A stretch of 64,000 nucleotides of DNA from Diphasiastrum complanatum (GCA_029204225.1 CM055102.1:11051245-11115244); one strand, 5' to 3'. Positions 22,173 to 36,116 are shown, counted from the first letter of the stretch. Translations and numbers: made by a program. Notes: generated by a model not told the origin, from the sequence alone.

Positions 22173-23540
22173 ATGAACTCAAGAAGAAATCCCAAAGATA
22201 TGGAACCTCTCAAATCTCTTCTAGCACTTCTAACTAAAAAATCAACACATAGAATAGTGAAATCTTGATCAACCTATGATCTATCCTCATTGATATGTCC
22301 AGGCAAAGAATCACGATATTCTATGGGTAGTTCCTTCAAATCATCTAGCTTTGTCCCTTCTATTTGCTATGTTATGTAGACTAATTTTTCTCTTCTTGTG
22401 AATAGGTCAGATTAAGGAGTTTCTCCTAATTGATAGGTGGATTGTGTTAGAAGTAGATTTCAATTGTCTTCTAACCTATGGTAACGCAACTACCACCTCA
22501 TCTAGGATATAGTCCTTAAAATGGTTTGGTACACTATGAACTGCTTTAGGTAGAATTTTTCAATGTATGCTTCCCAATGTGGAGTGGTAGATTCTATTAA
22601 TTCTTTGGTTTTAGGCTTCCATTATATTGTCTCAACTAATTTGGGCTGGATTGTCACTTTTAAATTTGATGGCTTGGTGGGATGAATAGGCATAAGTTGG
22701 GTATGCATCGACTTCACTTGTTTCTCCTTGGATGAACGTCTCATTTTTTTTGTTTCTGATATTTTTTTAATTGAATTTATTTATTCAAAAGTTAAATGTT
22801 ATAGTGCATCCAACATAAAATCAACTATTTTTTTTGCTTGAATGTGAAACATGGTTTCAAAGTGGGTGCTGATGGGTGGGTTTCATGATAAGTTGTGGTT
22901 TGTACAAGTTTACTAATGTGGTTATGAAGCATAATGAATAGGAAAAAACCAAAGTTGCAAGTGACAAACTCAAAGAGAAGGATGTACCATGGGATGCCTA
23001 GTCCCCTCATAGTGGATCACCTCAACATAAGTTGCCAAAATGGTATACTAGGCTTATAGATGACCTAAAAGATGAGGTAGTTGAATCTAATAAAGAGCTA
23101 TGCATATCTACACAGGAGAGGAGAGAGCTTGAAAGATGTCAGATAAGTTTCACACTTATGAACAATATCATTTAGTGCAAGTAGATTACATGCAATGATG
23201 CTTGATTTATCTCACTACTAAACAACTTGACAATAGTAGCCATCAAAAATTAGTGATGTATATATGTATCTTGTTTGGTTTATTATGTATTCAGAGTCTT
23301 GGAGTATTGCTGATAGATCTAAAAGCACCCATAAATCAATAGCAATAATTGTAGATTCTAGCTATTTTTTAACCAAAAGTTGTTGTTTGTCATGTGTCTC
23401 AGTACTCCAAAGTGCACAAGCCAATGGTTTCAATCCTAAGATGCCAATATTATCGCAATTATTGTACTTTGGTCACTACCAAGATCATCATCGACAAAAT
23501 TCGTAAGCTGCTTCGTTTTGACCTTCTTGATATCAATATT
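22173..23540. other. Degraded retroelement DNA
   Basis: AT-rich, with no open frame above about 80 codons. Given the zinc knuckle at 23549-23592 and the RT at 21578-21900 on the same strand, it may be worn gypsy gag-protease sequence, but no further motif is legible. Confidence 0.35.
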
Positions 23541-23548
23541 TTTTTTTC

Positions 23549-23592
23549 AACAATCTCTAGCCCAATGTCCTGGCTTTTGCCAATAGAAGCAC
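23549..23592 (-). pseudogene. Gag zinc knuckle (CCHC)
   Basis: Minus-strand translation gives KCFYWQKPGHWARDC followed by a stop. It resembles the retroviral-type nucleocapsid knuckle C-x2-C-x4-H-x4-C, with the second cysteine replaced by tryptophan. The strand matches the gypsy RT at 21578-21900, so both may derive from one element. Confidence 0.55.
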
Positions 23593-23740
23593 TTGCCCAT
23601 CTTCTTTTTACTAGATGTAATTTTCCAATCATTCACATCTGTATTAGTATTCTTTTAAAGCTTCTTGAATTTGAGCTTTTCTTTTATTAACATGTCCTAA
23701 TCTTTAGGTTGCTGGATTTCAATGATTAAGTGGAAATCCA

Positions 23741-24515
23741 TGTTGGGGGTATTCTCGCGTAAATAAAGAAATTAGCCGGAAATAGTAGAAATACGTTGCG
23801 AGGGTCATGGCTTCTTGCGTATATAAGCCCATGGCCCAATGAGCACTTGTAAATAAATCATTTTTGAATAAACTAGACTTTGGGCCATGTAAATAAAATA
23901 AGATTAGAAGGCCGAAGTTTAAGCTAAACTTAAGTTCCTAAGTTTTGTGATTAGTCAAAAGCCAAATGGTGGTAGGTGGGGTGTGCTTCTTTGTGCACCA
24001 TAGATTAGTTTGTGTTTCTTTTGAAGAGTGTGGATTTCAATCCCACCTTCTTGCAAGTAGCCAATAGGAAGCAAGGGGCAAGGGCCACCCCAAAGATAAA
24101 AAGGCACCTACTGTACACCATTTTACATGCTTACTAAGAAAAGGAGACTCTACCAAATTGGAGAGCCAAAGCATCCTCATGTGCTAATCACTCTTGCTTG
24201 TGCTTTTGTTGTGTTTGCTCTTGCTTTTCATTTCCATTGTTATTGTTTTAACTAGTTATGGATTTTCCATTAGCATGCACATTGAGCACATGAGCTAACC
24301 TCCATCTCACCTCTCTCTCTTTCCTCTTTCACCTACTATCTTGATGATTGCTTGTGGTTAGTGTTAGTTAAAGTAGAGTTAAAGTGGGGTAGTGTTAAAG
24401 TAGAGTAAGAAGAGCATCTAAACTAGCAACTAAACATAGTTAGGAACCTATCTTTGTGTTCTAACCCTTCTTGACAGGCGGAGGACTGCTCACCATCGAA
24501 TATACACACCCTACA
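23741..24515 (+). mobile_element. Solo LTR with 5-bp target-site duplication
   Basis: A 775-bp unit starting TGTTGGGGGT and ending ACACCCTACA, whose ends are near-perfect inverted copies with the canonical TG...CA. It is flanked by ATCCA at 23736-23740 and again at 24516-24520. Inside are a TATA-like TATATAAG (23820-23827) and AATAAA-type signals (about 23854-23871). No second copy was noticed in the window. Together these are diagnostic of a solo LTR left by recombination between two LTRs. Confidence 0.75.
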
Positions 24516-24678
24516 ATCCACTTGTTAATGTGTTTCGTCTATCTATGTGTTGCTAACGTGGCACTCACACCAGATGCATGAATAAATGAATGTATAATTG
24601 CCAATTAAGACGGTGCTTGTCCAACGTGCAATAACCTAGGCTTATATTATGTAACATGGACTTGTGCACACAAACAAG

Positions 24679-24990
24679 ATGTTTTTCCTTGAGGTTTTTG
24701 CTGAAATTTTAAAAAACATTGTGATGCCAAAGGCAAAGCCAAAAGGTAGCATCATAGAGGGCTGGCTTGTGCATGAGTCATTATTTGACATTGCAAAATT
24801 CTTGTCACAAGTAAATCCCACATTTATGTGATTTTGATGTGAGGAGGAAGATGAATTTATGAAGGGTGAAAAAAAGGTACTACAAAATAGCTTACATGTG
24901 AACCAACTTGGCAAAAGCATTTTATGTTATCAAGATACTATAACCTTGTGGAAAAATACCACATTATTCTCTATGCACGTGACTCATGCA
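24679..24990 (+). pseudogene. Possible CACTA (En/Spm) transposase fragment
   Basis: Plus-strand frame from ATG 24679: FFLEVFAEILKNIV, then PKAKPKGSIIEGWLVHESLF, ending at TGA after NPTFM. The phrase resembles the end of DUF4218 in plant CACTA TNP2-like proteins (...ARPEGSIAEGY..EE...). In-frame sequence goes on weakly to 24990. The match is short and no CACTA termini were found. Confidence 0.4.
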
Positions 24991-27480
24991 TATTCATAAA
25001 AAGAAAGCTTATTAATGCAATATCATATTCTATTAGTAGAATGCCATATTTCATCTAAATAAGTCACACATTCATTCAATTTGATGATTTATTTATTTAT
25101 AATTGAATTCATATAATAACAAGTATTTTGTAACAAAGCCTTTCTGTCCAACTTAGCTATGGTGGGAGATTAGAATGCATCAAATTTGAGGGTCAAGAGT
25201 AGACCCACTACAAAGTATTCTTTTTCTATTGCAAAGACAAATGCTACAATCATCTACACAATTACTCTGTTGATTTTCCAAAACTATGTTGTAGGTTCTT
25301 CAAGATATGTAGATTTTAATCATGACATATTAAATGTTGGAAATAAAGCTTTTTGATACAATAAATGGATTATCAAAAAATGGTTGATTAAAGGTGAAAA
25401 TTTTATGCCACATTAAGATTTCTTAACGCAAAAATGATTTAGAAAAATAAAATATGGGGCAAAAATCTATAAGGTAAAAACTTTTCCTACAATGAAATGT
25501 CTTGCACTTTTGTCATTGATAACTCCATTGCATCTAAGCAAGCTCTAATAGTCATTCTTCTACAAGCATTATGAGGTGCATATAACTAGCTATTTTTAAT
25601 AAGTTAAATTATTTTATACAACAATATCATTAACAAAGACTTGGCTTCAAAGTCTTTCATAATCTTTGTTTTTTGATAAAGCCATTGCCTTGCTACTATG
25701 GATTATGCATCTTTAGGCATCATGTTTGCTTTCACTTAGTCATCCATTGTACAAACTCATGAATGTCATTTCTCACGTTATTGTATCGGTTGTGTGTTAA
25801 GAAAACTTCGTGATTATTGACTTATCATAATGGTACATATGTGTCTATTATATCACCATAATGCCCAATATAAAGATTAACTTGTAGGCTAAGTAAATTT
25901 TGAGAAAGGTAGATAATATCAATAGTTGTATGATCTCTTTCCCACATCTTGTACAAAACATTTTACATGAAAAAAAATTGAAAATTTGATTCTTAAGACG
26001 TAAATAAACAATCGCAATCAAAGTTTGAACATTTGTGGTAGCAAAAATTTTCGAGTTTTACCTTGATTTGTGTACAACAAATTGTCATGCACATAGTTAG
26101 CAAAGCCTTGCCAAATGTACTACTTTTAGAATAATAAGGCTCTACCTTATTATGCGAAATAAACATTCAAACCTAAAGAAAAAAAAAATCTAGGAGCATT
26201 GTAATAAATTAAAAAAAGGCAACACAAATCCTAGAAAGAAGATAATCTTATTTAGAACTCTACTAGTGCATTTTGTTTTATCACCCCTTTTGGGTTGCAT
26301 GCTTGTAAATCCCATACATGAAAATATATTTTTCTTGATGTTACTATCTTAAAATATGTCCAAAAAACAATTATGAAAAAGTACGTTTCTTTGTGAATCT
26401 AATGCATGAAAAAAAAAAAAAAACTATCCATAAATATGTCCATGAACCACCTACGGAAAATTACAGTTTTTTCAATATTGTACTATCTTTTTCTTATCAA
26501 TGATAAGTAACTAGAACTATTTGACCACCGTTATTTTGCTTTATGTGATTATCATAGGATTCTCTCATCAAACCGAACTTTTTTCTAAATACAACTTATT
26601 CCATGTAGTGAACTTTTTTGACATGTTCATTGAATGGTAGACAATTTTGTTCTTACTTTAATGTGAGGGTGGTACTATTAAAGTTATAATAAATTTACTT
26701 TCTACACATGTTCTACATTAAATGCTACATGATTTTGTTCTTATTTTGATGTGAGAGTGGTATCATTGAAGTTGTATAAAACATAAAGAGCTATTAAGAA
26801 AAACCAAATTTTGTGTATGTGCAAGTATTTCATAAGCCAATAAGCCAATATGCAAGTAAGTCGTTCATGTACTTCTTTCCAAAACTTGATCATTAAGATA
26901 CAGTCCATTTCTTGATTGTGGCCACTTTTTAACATACCTTCACTTGGAAATAATAAGACCATCCAAAGCATCATTCACCTCTTGTGAGCCCTTTTTTCAT
27001 ATAGAAATGTTTTTAATTAAATTATTGTAGACTTTATACGTTTAACTGATAACCACAATTATTCATTTGGATCTTAATCAAGTATCATGTGCTTTTGTGA
27101 AATGTGGTCATTATCAATCTCTTATATATTGGCCAATGAGCTTTGGAAAACATTTTGTCTCCATGGATGGGTGTATGGGTACGTATGTGTGCACACTTTT
27201 TTTTCTTAGTGCCAATGATCCAAAAGAGTTCCAATAATAAAATAGATTATTAGCATAACAAAAAGGCTACGTGGACAAAGTAAGTCTCAAAGAGCCATAT
27301 AAAAGTATTACATTGAGCTATGGATCATTAGTAAAAACTCACTATATAGATGTTAGAACTCCCTTGTACTTCATACTTGTAATGAGTACCTGTCAAGTTT
27401 ATAGAAATATTGAGGCTTTTACACAGTCTATAGAATTACTTAAGTTCTTACATTGTTTAGCTCAAAATCTATTTTGACCC
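24991..27480. other. AT-rich intergenic DNA
   Basis: About 2.5 kb with no supportable gene. A diverged direct repeat of about 45 bp (gttcttactttaatgtgagg / gttcttattttgatgtgaga) lies at 26648-26690 and 26734-26778, period 86. Many stops occur in all frames. Confidence 0.5.
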
Positions 27481-28796
27481 TGAGAATTAAAATTCAATTC
27501 AACATTGACTTGGGTTGGCGGGACAAATAGGACCATAGTACATTTTGAACTTGGCTTGGATTGTTGGGTCAAAGCAGATAGAGGTCTATTTTGGTCCTTG
27601 GGGTTGAAATTCGACTGCACTTATTTCAGCCCTATGTCTATTTCAATCATGCATCTATTTTGACCTATGTCTATTTCAATCCAGGTCACGATCATATTTT
27701 GACCCAAGATCAAGATCATGCTTCTATTTTGACCCAAGATCGGATTGATCGAGATTGGTTCTATTTTAACCCATCTGTAGAACAATTGATCAGACAAATC
27801 TTGATTCTACCAAAAAAGCGTACAATTTATTTGACAAAGGATGAGAAAGAAACGAACACGAACTTGAAACTTTTCTATTCGTGACCAACTCTAAAAGATT
27901 CACGAAACAGTGTCTTGTGGAAGCTCGTGGCTTTCTTGTTGAAACTCGAAAGATTCGCAAACAGAATCTTGTCACGAAATTTTTTGTTTCTTGATCAAGT
28001 CTAAGATGTCGCGAACAATACGCAAAATCTTCTGGACTGTTCTTCAAGCTCAAGAATTGTCATCTGTCGTAAACGATTCGCGAATGACAAAAATGTCGCG
28101 AAGAGACAAGTGTCGCAAACAATTCATGAAACACAAAGCTGAAATGAAGAGACAGACTGTCTCAAAATATTTGCGAACAAAATTTATTCGACTCTGAGAA
28201 ACCAGAACGTTGTTGAATATCAACCGTCAAAACGATTGGATTCTGTTACAGAAGGAAAAAGGCCAAAGGACTTATCATGTAACAATATAAATAAATGTGC
28301 ACTTATAGTAATAACATACTCTCAAATTCAAGCTCAAACTTAAACTCAGACTGACTTATTTACTTATGCACTTGTGCACTTACGTACTCTTTGTAAAAGA
28401 GATACCACAAGGCAGCAAGAAAGATGTATATTGATTCAGACTCAGAATTATAAAATTTGTTTTCTAATCAAAGTTTCAGTCGTTTATTTGATTATCTAAT
28501 TGTCTATCACATTCGCGCATATATTTCCAATTTTCAAACCCATATTTCCACATGCATAATTTAATCATAATAGAACTGCTCTATTAGTACATAGATCAGA
28601 TTTAGGCATGATTAAAAACGTCGATATTGGTGTGAATTATTCAACCTCTAATCGTGTTCTCCGAGGATGAATTTGTAGAACCTTTCTAATAGTTTCGCGG
28701 AACCTTTCCTATAGTGCTATCATAGCAAATATACTGATATACAGTGAAATCGGATAGCCTTATTTTCCATCAACAACCAAATCGAAAGATTGGAAA
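27481..28796 (+). other. Probable 5' LTR and leader of the copia element at 28797
   Basis: The region immediately upstream of a copia gag, so an LTR plus leader is expected here. It contains repeated ctattttgacccaagatc phrases (27650-27745) and many tcgcgaa/cgaacaat words (27880-28160). The boundaries, primer site and matching 3' LTR could not be fixed, so this remains an inference from position. Confidence 0.35.
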
Positions 28797-31331
28797 ATGT
28801 CTCCGATCAGCTGCGTTCACTCTAAGATCAGTACGATCTTGGATGCAGAAGGTTCAAACTATTAAATCTGAAAGTTAAAAACTTCACTTGTACTAAAGGG
28901 CGAAGGTCTATGGCAATGGGTATAACCATCAGAAGACAAGCCAATTGCTCATGGCAAGGAACTTCGTGAATGGATGGAGAAAAATGACAAAGCTATAGCA
29001 ATTATTGCATCTTCAGTGCATGACGACATAATGCTAGATCTTTTATCGACTTCAAATGCGAAAGAATTGTGGGAAGAACTACGAACCAAGAATGAGGCTC
29101 GATCTCAAAATCAAGTCATGTTCTGACCACATTCGTACGAAAGATAAAGGATTTGTTTATTTCACACAACTCGAGCTTTACTGGCGAAAGATTTGACAAT
29201 GACACTTCAAAAAATGATAGATGGAGTCAAAGAGGAAGTAGAAGCACACGAACACTATGATGACAATGGTGATTTTGAAAAAGCTCTTTTCACTCAGAAA
29301 AATAAATCTTCTAAGAAGTTTAAGTCTAAGAGAGAGTTGTTTAAGAAGAATGGAAATCGTTCAGACGAATCAAAGACAAATGATCGACAATCTAAAAAGC
29401 AACAGAAAAATTTTGGTGATAAGAAGATCTGCAATAGATGTAGAAGATCAGGTCACACAGAAGAAAAATGTTGGTTAAATCCAAAGATTGAATGCATTCA
29501 TTGTCATAAAAGAGGTCATGCAGCAGTAGACTGTTATCAAAATCCCAAAAACAAAAAGGAGCAAAATCGAAGCGAACCTTCAGATTCTAATTTCATCAAA
29601 GACAAACCAGAATGTTCCAGAGCAGCGAAAGAGAGAACAACAAAAAACTCGACAGCATATGTTTCTGAAAATTTATGTTGTTCATCAAATTTGCAAATTC
29701 GAGAAGTAGTTCTTGATTTGGGAGCCACCTCACATTTTGTTTCCTCGAAACAAATATTGTCTGAGTATAAGAAGACAAATTATTCAAGATTTATTATACT
29801 TGGAGATGGTTCTAAATATATAGTTGATGTGGCTAGACACGAATCAGGGTGAAAAGAAACTGGAGGAAGTTCTCTATGTTCCTACTCTTGATAAGGATCT
29901 TCTATTTGTGGCTAAGATAGTTGACACAAGAATGTTAGTAACCTTCACAAGAAACTCTTGTAGATTGTTCGATGAAGATTCAGATAACCTGGTTGCCAAA
30001 GGAAAAAGAAATAGTAATTTGTATCACTTAAGCATCCGAACTAGAGTTGAACAAGCTAATCAGACTCAAGAATCAACAAATATTATGTGGCACAAGAGGC
30101 TATGTCACATGAACATGGAATCCCTACACCAAGCCAACAAAAGTCAGGGAATTGAAGGGGTCAAAATCAAAAGTCGAGATAGTCGAACTACCTGCAAATC
30201 ATGTCTTAAAGACAAAATGTCTCGAACACCTTTTAGTAAAGATGTTTATAAAGCAACCAAGGTACTGGAAATTGTGCATTCAGATATTTGTGGACCATTT
30301 GGAGTGTTGTCATTGGGTGATGCAAAATACTTCATTACTTTTATCGATGACTTCAGCAAGTTCGCTGTAGTATATTTTTATTCGTACAAAATCATAAGCT
30401 TTCAAGAAATTCATTGAGTATATGAATTGGGCTGAGAAGCAGACATGCATCAAGTTGAAGCAAATTCACACAGATCATGGAGGTGAGTATATTTCCAACG
30501 AATTCAAAGCTTTCTATACTGATCGAGGTATTATGCATACAAAAATAGCATCATATACACCTCAGCACAATGGAATAGTTGAACGAAGAAATCGTACACT
30601 TATGGAAGCTGCAAGGTGTATGATAGCTCATGCAAAAGCAAGTCATGGGCGGAAGCAGTAGCTATGTCAAACTATCTTCAGAATCAAATTTTGAAATCAA
30701 GAATGCTAGATAAACTCCTCATGAAGTATGGTGGAAGTCGAAGCCAAATTTGGCTCATGTTCAGACATTTGGATGTGCAGTTTATATGCACATACCAGAC
30801 AAATTGAGGAAGAAACTTGATGAAAAGGCAGAATAAGATTTTATGGTAGGATTCGAGTTGCATTCTTCATATTATCGAGTTTACATACCTGAAACTGGAA
30901 AAATAAAAATTGTACGAGATGTAAAATTTGATGAGTCAAAGTACATAGCAGACAGTGACTTAGTCGTCTATGAAATTCTCAAGAGTTATTATGAGTTACC
31001 ATCTACAGAATTAAAGCAAGCAAATGATAAAGAAGAATTACCATCTAGACACAATAGTGATTTAGAGGGAGTTCAATTTCAAGAACCTAAAAGACTCGAA
31101 ATACCAGATCGAATTCAAGTAGAACAGATCGAACCTAAAGATGCGTCTTTAACTTCGAGACCTATACAGACTGTGAGAAGATCTGAAAGGCAGTGCAAAC
31201 CACCAATAAGGTTTAGTCATGATGAATTCTGTGGCTTCACTAATGAACCTCAAACATTCGAAGAAGCTATTGACGGACCAAATAAAGATCGTTGGATTCA
31301 AGCAATGGAGGACGAAATGTCATCCACGTAA
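28797..31331 (+). pseudogene. Ty1/copia gag-protease-integrase, truncated before RT
   Basis: ATG 28797 begins gag (KISTILDAEGSNY). After frame breaks it continues with HGKELREWMEKNDKAIAII and ELWEEL. Two zinc knuckles follow (CNRCRRSGHTEEKC, CIHCHKRGHAAVDC) at about 29430-29535. The protease motif reads LDLGATSHFV, where DSGA is normal. Next come the pre-integrase domain (MWHKRLCHMN) and integrase, with VHSDICGPF, HTDHGGEY and the catalytic E in NGIVERRNRT. A post-integrase block (VGFELHSSYYRVYIPETGK) and the first words of RT (FEEAIDGPNKDRWIQAMEDE) end at a stop, 31329-31331. At least four frame breaks occur, and the RT, RNase H and 3' LTR are lost. Confidence 0.85.
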
Positions 31332-32480
31332 AAGAACAATGTATAGACACTTGCACCTATACTCTCATTCTTTCCAAGCATGCATCTGATAGGTGGTCAT
31401 AATGTAATGTGGTCGGTCATAAGATCTAAACTGTCTTTAATTAAATTAAGCGTTATGCATACCATGGATGATGATTTGATTACTGAAAGAAGTTTTAAAA
31501 AGTCTAACAACTTTGAAACATTTTTTTTGACCTAGTTTGAAACATTTTTTTGCATTTTAGGGTTCATTCACAACGTAGATATGAAGACCATCAATAAGCT
31601 GGAGTAGGTGACTTCCTCAACCTAGAGCTAGAAAATGAAGTTAATTTTAAAGGGAAGGGGCATGTTGGAAACTTTGACTATAGCAGACAACTTTGAGGTT
31701 GATAACAAGGCTGAATCAAGGGTCACAAGCTTGTTGAGGTGCTTTATGTCTAGGTGGAGAAGGCATACGTTGCCATCTGCTTGTAGTTATAAGTTCTAGC
31801 CATTTTCCAATTCTAAGGAACTCAAACAATTAAGATGCATACACTAGGCATACTACTTATAGACATGCAATTGAGCACTACAAAAATTGTAAAAGGAGAA
31901 TCAAAAGAAACTCACGCTTTTTGTGCACTCAAACGTATAGCACAATTGGAGACAACGGGTGCTAGCATGGAGGAAATATAGTTGATATAGAATTTTCAAT
32001 AATATACCATATGTGTAGAATATTTTATCAACCAACAAACTATTCAAGTGATTGAAATTGCAGAAGTAGTTGTTTTAGCTCGGTTTTGGCCTCCAAGATC
32101 AATACTAGCTTTAAAGGCAAGAGCTTGACTATGCTTCATTATTTTTCCATTTTATTCAACCTAGATTGGCCTCAGACTTTGTAGCACTCAAACTAAGTGT
32201 AATTGATTAATAAATTATGTACAAACAATGCAATTGCTTATATTTCATATCTCTTGTACACTGATTTTATCCAAAAAAAAACTAATAAGAGTTACCAAGA
32301 GTTACCAATTAATACGAGTTACCCTTAAATCTCTTATTCTTTGTCACACACTCTTCATATCTCTCTTACTGTTGCGCCGGCGCTCAAAGGGCACTGGGAC
32401 TTGAGCAGTTTTCCCAACATGCACTTAAGTCTAACATTCATCCATCATGCACTTTCGTAAAAGCCAACTTAGAAACATAA
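31332..32480. other. Intergenic DNA without recognisable genes
   Basis: About 1.1 kb, AT-rich, no open frame above 60 codons. A direct repeat of gttaccaagagttacc at about 32291-32310 is the only local structure noticed. Confidence 0.5.
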
Positions 32481-32689
32481 CAAGCTTAACCATTTAGACT
32501 TAAGGAAACTGGAATCTCAATCAACCCGAAAGCCAACTCAGAATCCGTCCCCAAAAGGTCACCAAAGGCAAAGACAGGCCACACATGAAATCCAAGGCAT
32601 AGTGGTCGCCAAACTAACCAAATGGCAGAGTGGTGAGCCACACGTCGGTGACGTGGACCCTTAGGCATCGGCGACGCAAAAAGGTTGTA

Positions 32690-33290
32690 GTAAGGGTCCT
32701 TCCACTTGGACCAATCCTGGAGGCGAAACCGAAATGGTAATCATCTCCAAGGATCAGCTTTATTAAATTTGGAAGAGGTTACATTCATACATAGACTGAC
32801 TGGTCTCGGGGCCACCAACACGTGCTAGGCATTGTGCTTGGCTCGTGCTGGTAGAGGGAGCTGAGACCTGGCGACTGGATTCCTGGCGTTGGTTGAGCTG
32901 CCCAAGTTTCTGTCTGCCGCCGGACTCCCCCTATAGTTCTGGTGTGATTCGGCACGCCCCCTTTGTCCTGGAATATAGTGCTTTCTGGTAAAGCACGCTT
33001 TTTTGGAATTAGTTTTTATTTTGCTGATTAAACCTGGCAAGCCTAGCAGAATCTGTCTGGCTCCCGGACATGGGTCCCGGGAGCCGTCCCGGTGGCAGAA
33101 TCAACTTGGCTCTTGACTAGGCCATGACTCGAGCTCTAGAGCTAGCTCATGACTTGTAACTACTTGGTTGGCTCAGAGGCTCAGTTCTTGACTTCCTAAC
33201 TTGCTTTGGGACCTTTAGGGAGTGTCACCCCTTAGAGTCTTACAGGGCAACTTGGTGCACCTGAGTCAGATTTACAACATCGTCCCCTCG
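32690..33290 (-). mobile_element. Probable LTR of a Ty3/gypsy element
   Basis: Downstream (minus strand) of the gypsy integrase end at 33888-33520 lies GC-richer DNA (33290 to about 32690) typical of an LTR, including AATAAAGCTGATCC near 32760 as a polyadenylation-type signal. TG/CA ends can be proposed near 33275 and 32690, but no target-site duplication was found. It is placed chiefly by position. Confidence 0.4.
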
Positions 33291-33499
33291 TCTATAAAAA
33301 ACTAATGTCCTCATCAGGGCCAAACTAGACCTAGGACGCATGGCACGGGCTTAATTCACCGGCCTTAACAACTTTAAATTACAAATACCTTGGCAGTAGC
33401 ACAGGAAAAGTGTAGATCAAGTTCACTTACGTAAAACCTGTGTAAAGCCGCAAGTGATCTATTGACAAACTTAAGAAAGATACCTGGAAGTTCTTGAAC

Positions 33500-33888
33500 T
33501 TCAGAGTGGTCGTGAGTGTTCATACAGGAGACATATTGCCAAGTAGTGCATTGTATGCCAATATGGGAAAACGGCTGTTGCGTTGATTTTTCTGCAGGTA
33601 ATCTGTTAGTACTCCAGGAGCTCTTGCTTTAAGTTTGTCTTTGTACTCCCAAAAAGCCTCAATGAGTGGAGCCCGTAGCTACTTCACGAAATATTCACGT
33701 TGAACACCAGTTCGCTTTCTATGTGCCAATATTTGTTCTGGTACAAGTTGTCTCTTCGTATCATCAAGTGCCATTGGTGGGTGACGGAGTTCATGTTGTC
33801 GATCAAATCGCTCATCCGGTTTGTACCGTTTTTTTATGTAAGATCGTGGGTTGATTGCTCCAGAAAACAAAAGTGCTCCTTTTTCCAA
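33500..33888 (-). pseudogene. Ty3/gypsy integrase C-terminus with chromodomain-like end
   Basis: Minus-strand frame from 33888: LVPEQILAHRKRTGVQREYF, then VK, a TAG stop, and LRAPLIEAFWEYKDKL. The pattern (ILAHR...EYxVK...APxxEAxWE) is the chromodomain-type tail of plant chromoviral integrases. The catalytic core upstream is absent. The first part (INPRSYIKKRYKPDER) shows no core motif. Confidence 0.6.
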
Positions 33889-33969
33889 GCTCTATCACAT
33901 GGAATAAAGAAATATGATTTGAGCAACTCCAAATATCCAAGAATCAATAATTCATATATCATTTAGAGA

Positions 33970-36100
33970 AGGTGTTCCATTTGAGAAAATTCTTCAAATT
34001 ATTTCAAACTTTATAAGCTAAAAACCCACTCTCACAACAAGAATTTGATGTGTTTCACCAACATAGGAGCATAGAGATACAAGATAAATTCACTAACTTG
34101 GAAGATGTCTTACTACATAAATAGGAGAATTATATGTGTTGCATCAACATAGGATATGAGATAAAATAACTTATAAGAATCTGCTTATTAGATACAACGA
34201 AGATTTATTGACAAAGAGCATTTTGTCAAACTTGCAAATGATGATCTGCAAATTTTATGGTTCACATTTACAGGTGATATTTATAAAGTTTAATTTGTCT
34301 TCCATATCACTTTTAGTGTCAATCTCATAGACGGTAAACTAGTTAGGATTATCTACCATATTGGATTGCTAATTGTCTAGAAAGTGCATATTATCTTGGT
34401 TATTGATGAAACATAAATCACCAATGGACCTAAAGGAAATTTACTTGAGAAGTACCATAACGTCGTGTTCATTAATTTCTCCCAATATCAACAATAACAT
34501 TTTTTAGAATGTGGAAAATACCATTTACATGAAAGAAGAGGGCAAGAGAAACACAGATGTTCCTTAAACACTATTGACTCCCAAGTTCTCTTTCCAAATT
34601 TGACTATGGAATTGAAAATTCAAATTTTTGATATCATTTTAGGCAGACCTTTTGTTTCATGTTTTTTTTGAAGCCAAACTACAATTTATTTTGATGTCTT
34701 CTAGTTTCACCCATAAACGCTTATTAGGACAAGAATTGAAATTATAATGGATTAAGGAACTTGTCTAAGCCAAACGTTTCCATCATAAAATATATTTTAA
34801 TAGCATTTGGAAATGTCAATAGCAAAGATAGAATGTATACCTTACTCCAAGTCCAAATATGAATCAAATTTACAAAAGACCCTCTAAGTCCACTCCTTGG
34901 CTAACGTTCATCATCATTGTGGATTCTTCTGTCACTCTCTCCCTTTGACTTGTTCATCACACAAAGGCTTTTCTCCATCCCCCTACATGATTGTCAGTGC
35001 CTTAGGTCCCTTAAAGTGCAATCCTCAGCTCTGCTCATTCTTTTGGTAGCCTTTCCCTTCCTCATTTGGCCCTCTTTCTTACAATTTCTTCGTATATGAC
35101 ATCACTCTCCTCTCCTTGACAATACTAAAACTATGTGTTAGTAATAAGCTTTTACATTTTTTAACACACAAAATCCTACTTTTTATTAAAGCATGACAAC
35201 CTGTCAATATACAAAAGGATGAGAGTACATGGAACCATAATGCCAAATGGCAAAAGCTAATTATGCTACTATGCTTAATGAAACATAAGACATTAAAATA
35301 TTTACTCAAAACCCACGGTTTGATGCAAGTCACTTTAGCAAGATTACAAAATAAGTAGCAAAGTACATAATACATGGCATAAGTTCATAATATTATAGTA
35401 GTCTAAACCAAAGTCAAAGAGAACATACTCACCTACATCCACCAACACAATATGCATCAATCAAAATGAGAAACGTGATGTGGAATTGCAAGCTTCTTTG
35501 CATGTTCTTGTCAATTGCTGGTAATGTTATAGGAGTACCACATGAAAAAAATAAAAACTATTGTACAATTTTGTTGATGGGAGGTCAATGAGAATAGACT
35601 TAGGTAATGAATAAATTGAAACTACAAGTTGTTCAATTGCACTTCTAAGATGATACGTAGTCATGTATGTACCACGTCCTTCAAGACCTTTATGTGAGAA
35701 ATATGTAACATGTTGCAAATGTTCTTGTATGAGTAGAAGAGCAATGTTTGGTTTGACAATATATCGAGATGGCATTTGCTAGTAAGCAAATAAGCAATGC
35801 AAGTTGTTTAGTTACACTTCTAAAGCTTGCGCCCGGTTGTCACGTAAGGTGTGTACCGATACTCCTTTATGTAGCATGACAAATATATAATACATTTGAA
35901 GAGAAGCATTTTGCATTTTTATGGTGTTGTATATGTGAATAAGATTTTGAAAAACCCTCAAGTAGCTCCAAATATACCATTCACAACTACTTTTATCTTT
36001 ATTGTGATTAACATTCACACCTTTAACAAAGATAAAATAATCCCTATCTATTACTTAGTGTGCTTCAAGTCTACCCATATCATTAATGCCATTATCATAC
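33970..36100. other. AT-rich intergenic DNA
   Basis: About 2.1 kb with no open frame beyond 98 codons and none with recognisable motifs. No RNA gene or repeat boundary was identified. Confidence 0.5.
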
Positions 36101-36116
36101 CATAAATAGAGTCGGA

